NCBI GenBank assembly: GCA_021397845.1
Contig: JAHSVC010000030.1
Coordinates: 806,001-870,000, forward strand
Direction: 5' to 3'
Source: Areca catechu
Taxonomy: Eukaryota; Streptophyta; Magnoliopsida; Arecales; Arecaceae
DNA length: 64,000 nucleotides
Positions 62,664 to 64,000 of this stretch are shown here, one piece after another. The number at the start of each line of letters is the position of its first letter. The first letter of the stretch is position 1. The notes beneath the pieces are model-generated. The model made no database searches, was not told the DNA's origin, and was given only the letters and a program-made list of their open reading frames with translations. The position numbers and the translations under genes were made by a program.

Positions 62664-64000
62664 TCCATGTCCTAGGAATGGGGTAACATCCAAAATCTTG
62701 ATCTTGTAAGCTCCTGGTTGGATGATTTTAGTAATCCAGTAGGGTCCTTTCTAGTTTAGGACTAGCTTCCCTTGCTCCATGGGTTTGGATACTTCTAGTC
62801 ATCAAAGAATGACGTTGCCTTGTAGGACCATCTTTCACTTCACCCTAGAGTTGTAATATTGGATAACTTTTTATTGGTAAGCGGCCATTCTGATTTGTGC
62901 CCACTCTCTTGTCTTTTCCAGCAAGTCAAGATCAGTTTAGAGATGATCCAAGTTATCTTGCTCACTGTAGCTCTTTATCCAAGTTGAAGGTAGGCCAATC
63001 TCTATCAGAATTGCAGCTTCAACTTTGAAGGTGAGCTTAAATTGCATCTCCCTAGTGGGAACTTGGGGTGTCATTCGATAAGTATATAATGTATTATAAA
63101 GTTTTTGGTTTAAAGTCCTTTAGCTTGATCAAGCCTTAACTTCAAACCCTATAGAATGGTCCGGTTAGTGATCTCAGCTTCTCTATTTGACTGCAAGTGG
63201 CTAACTGAGATAAACCTATGTTTGACATGAAGTTTGGAGTAGAATTTCTAGAACTTCAAGTTGTCAATTTATTGCCCATTGTCAGTGACAATGGCCCGCA
63301 GTAGGCTAAATCGGCATATAATTGACTTCCAAATAGTCTTGGACTTTCGTTTCAGTGATCTGTGACAACAGTCTCACCTCGATCCATTTAGTGAAGTAGT
63401 CATTGGTAATTATCAAGAACTTCCTTTACCATTGGTAATGGGCCAAGGATGTATATCCCACATATGGAAAATGACTAGGATGAGGTGATCGAAGCAACCT
63501 CTGTCACCAACCTTTGCTATATGTTGACATACTTTTAGCACTAGTCACATTTCCTAATGAAGTCGCTGTATCTTCCTACATGGCTAGTAATGGTATCACT
63601 ATCAAAAAATCTTGTAGGCTAATGACCTTCCTCAAAGGTGATTGCCATAATGCCTTCATGGACTTTCCAAAGTGTGTAGTTGACTTCAGATGGTCATAAA
63701 CATCAGAGTAAGGGCAATGAATATGACCATTTATATAATAGGTTGTTTAGACAAACATACCATGAGCTTGCCATTTGATCCTCTAAGCTTCTATGGCATT
63801 GATGGGAGGGTTCCTTTGATGATGTATTCCATCTAAGGGTCAATCTAGCTTGGCTCAACATCAATTTGAAGAATAGCAGGTGGTTCTTCAACGTTGAGTT
63901 TCTTGAGGTGCTCGATAAGAATCTTTTGATTGAGGTCAGAGTATCCAATATTGCAAGGTGACACAAGGCATCATCTTAAGCACTCTTCAAGCTTGGTATC
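62664..64000 (-). pseudogene. Tat-type gypsy element G: integrase and RNase H linker
   Basis: Minus strand, entering from beyond the window. From the right: IEHLKKLNVEEPPAILQIDV and DP-MEYIIKGTLPSMP (63,900-63,790), the linker after the second RNase H; then zinc-finger remains (63,540-63,480), ...IVTDNGQ (63,270-63,290) with a catalytic Asp, EITNRTIL-GLKLRLDQAKGL (63,180-63,110) and the C-terminal WITKIIQPGAYKIKILDV (62,740-62,690). Protein-level similarity to A and B is clear but DNA divergence is large, so this is an older element. Full of stops. Confidence 0.85.

Overview
This 64 kb window looks like heterochromatic or intergenic DNA from a flowering plant, probably a monocot (the LTR styles recall palms, but that is only a guess). 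I see no host gene, no tRNA or rRNA gene and no bacterial feature. Essentially everything recognisable is a transposable element, and nearly all coding regions are broken by stops, frameshifts and deletions. There are at least eleven elements or fragments: Ty3/gypsy of the Tat type (A, B, G), chromovirus-like gypsy with large internal deletions (C, D, E), related LTR-only copies (T2, H), Ty1/copia of SIRE type (two copies) and Tork type (one), a gypsy-like element without recognisable genes, and one end of a CACTA DNA transposon.

Layout. Positions 1-33,437 form one nest. Element C (minus strand) sits in a SIRE-type copia pol; its right LTR (32,013-33,432) is intact and flanked by TAGCA. Its left LTR was split by Tat element A: the 5-bp duplication TGGAT occurs at 1,569-1,573, just before A's 5' LTR, and again at 28,033-28,037, just after A's 3' LTR piece. 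The interval between holds A's gag-pol (3.1-9.56 kb, carrying a T2 solo LTR), LTR element H (9.56-11.5 kb), an inverted duplicate of C's left flank (11.5-13.3 kb), element E (13.3-17.3 kb) and a second Tat element B on the minus strand (17.3-27.08 kb). B has the fullest Tat architecture: gag-PR-RT-RH-aRH-IN, then a 29-bp-based minisatellite, then an opposite-strand ORF that looks spliced, then PPT and 3' LTR.

33.4-35.6 kb is the minus-strand SIRE pol; 35.6-37.5 kb is a CACTA end with subterminal repeats; 37.5-39.0 kb is unclassified but has a 106-bp hairpin. 39.7-44.3 kb is a plus-strand SIRE element with LTR, PBS, gag and part of pol, broken by a gypsy LTR. 44.3-48.5 kb is chromovirus-like element D. 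48.7-51.3 kb is unclassified. 51.3-57.5 kb is a gypsy-like element with no recognisable genes; 57.5-62.7 kb is a Tork copia; 62.7-64.0 kb is the integrase part of another Tat element (G).

Most interesting: (1) two matched target-site duplications that allow the order of insertion to be read; (2) an inverted duplication carrying two nested junctions and ending in a 5-bp microhomology; (3) elements C, D and E, which share a leader hairpin and the same surviving modules, suggesting a mobilised non-autonomous chromovirus family; (4) the antisense ORF plus minisatellite in Tat B. All family assignments come from reading protein motifs by eye; no database search was possible.
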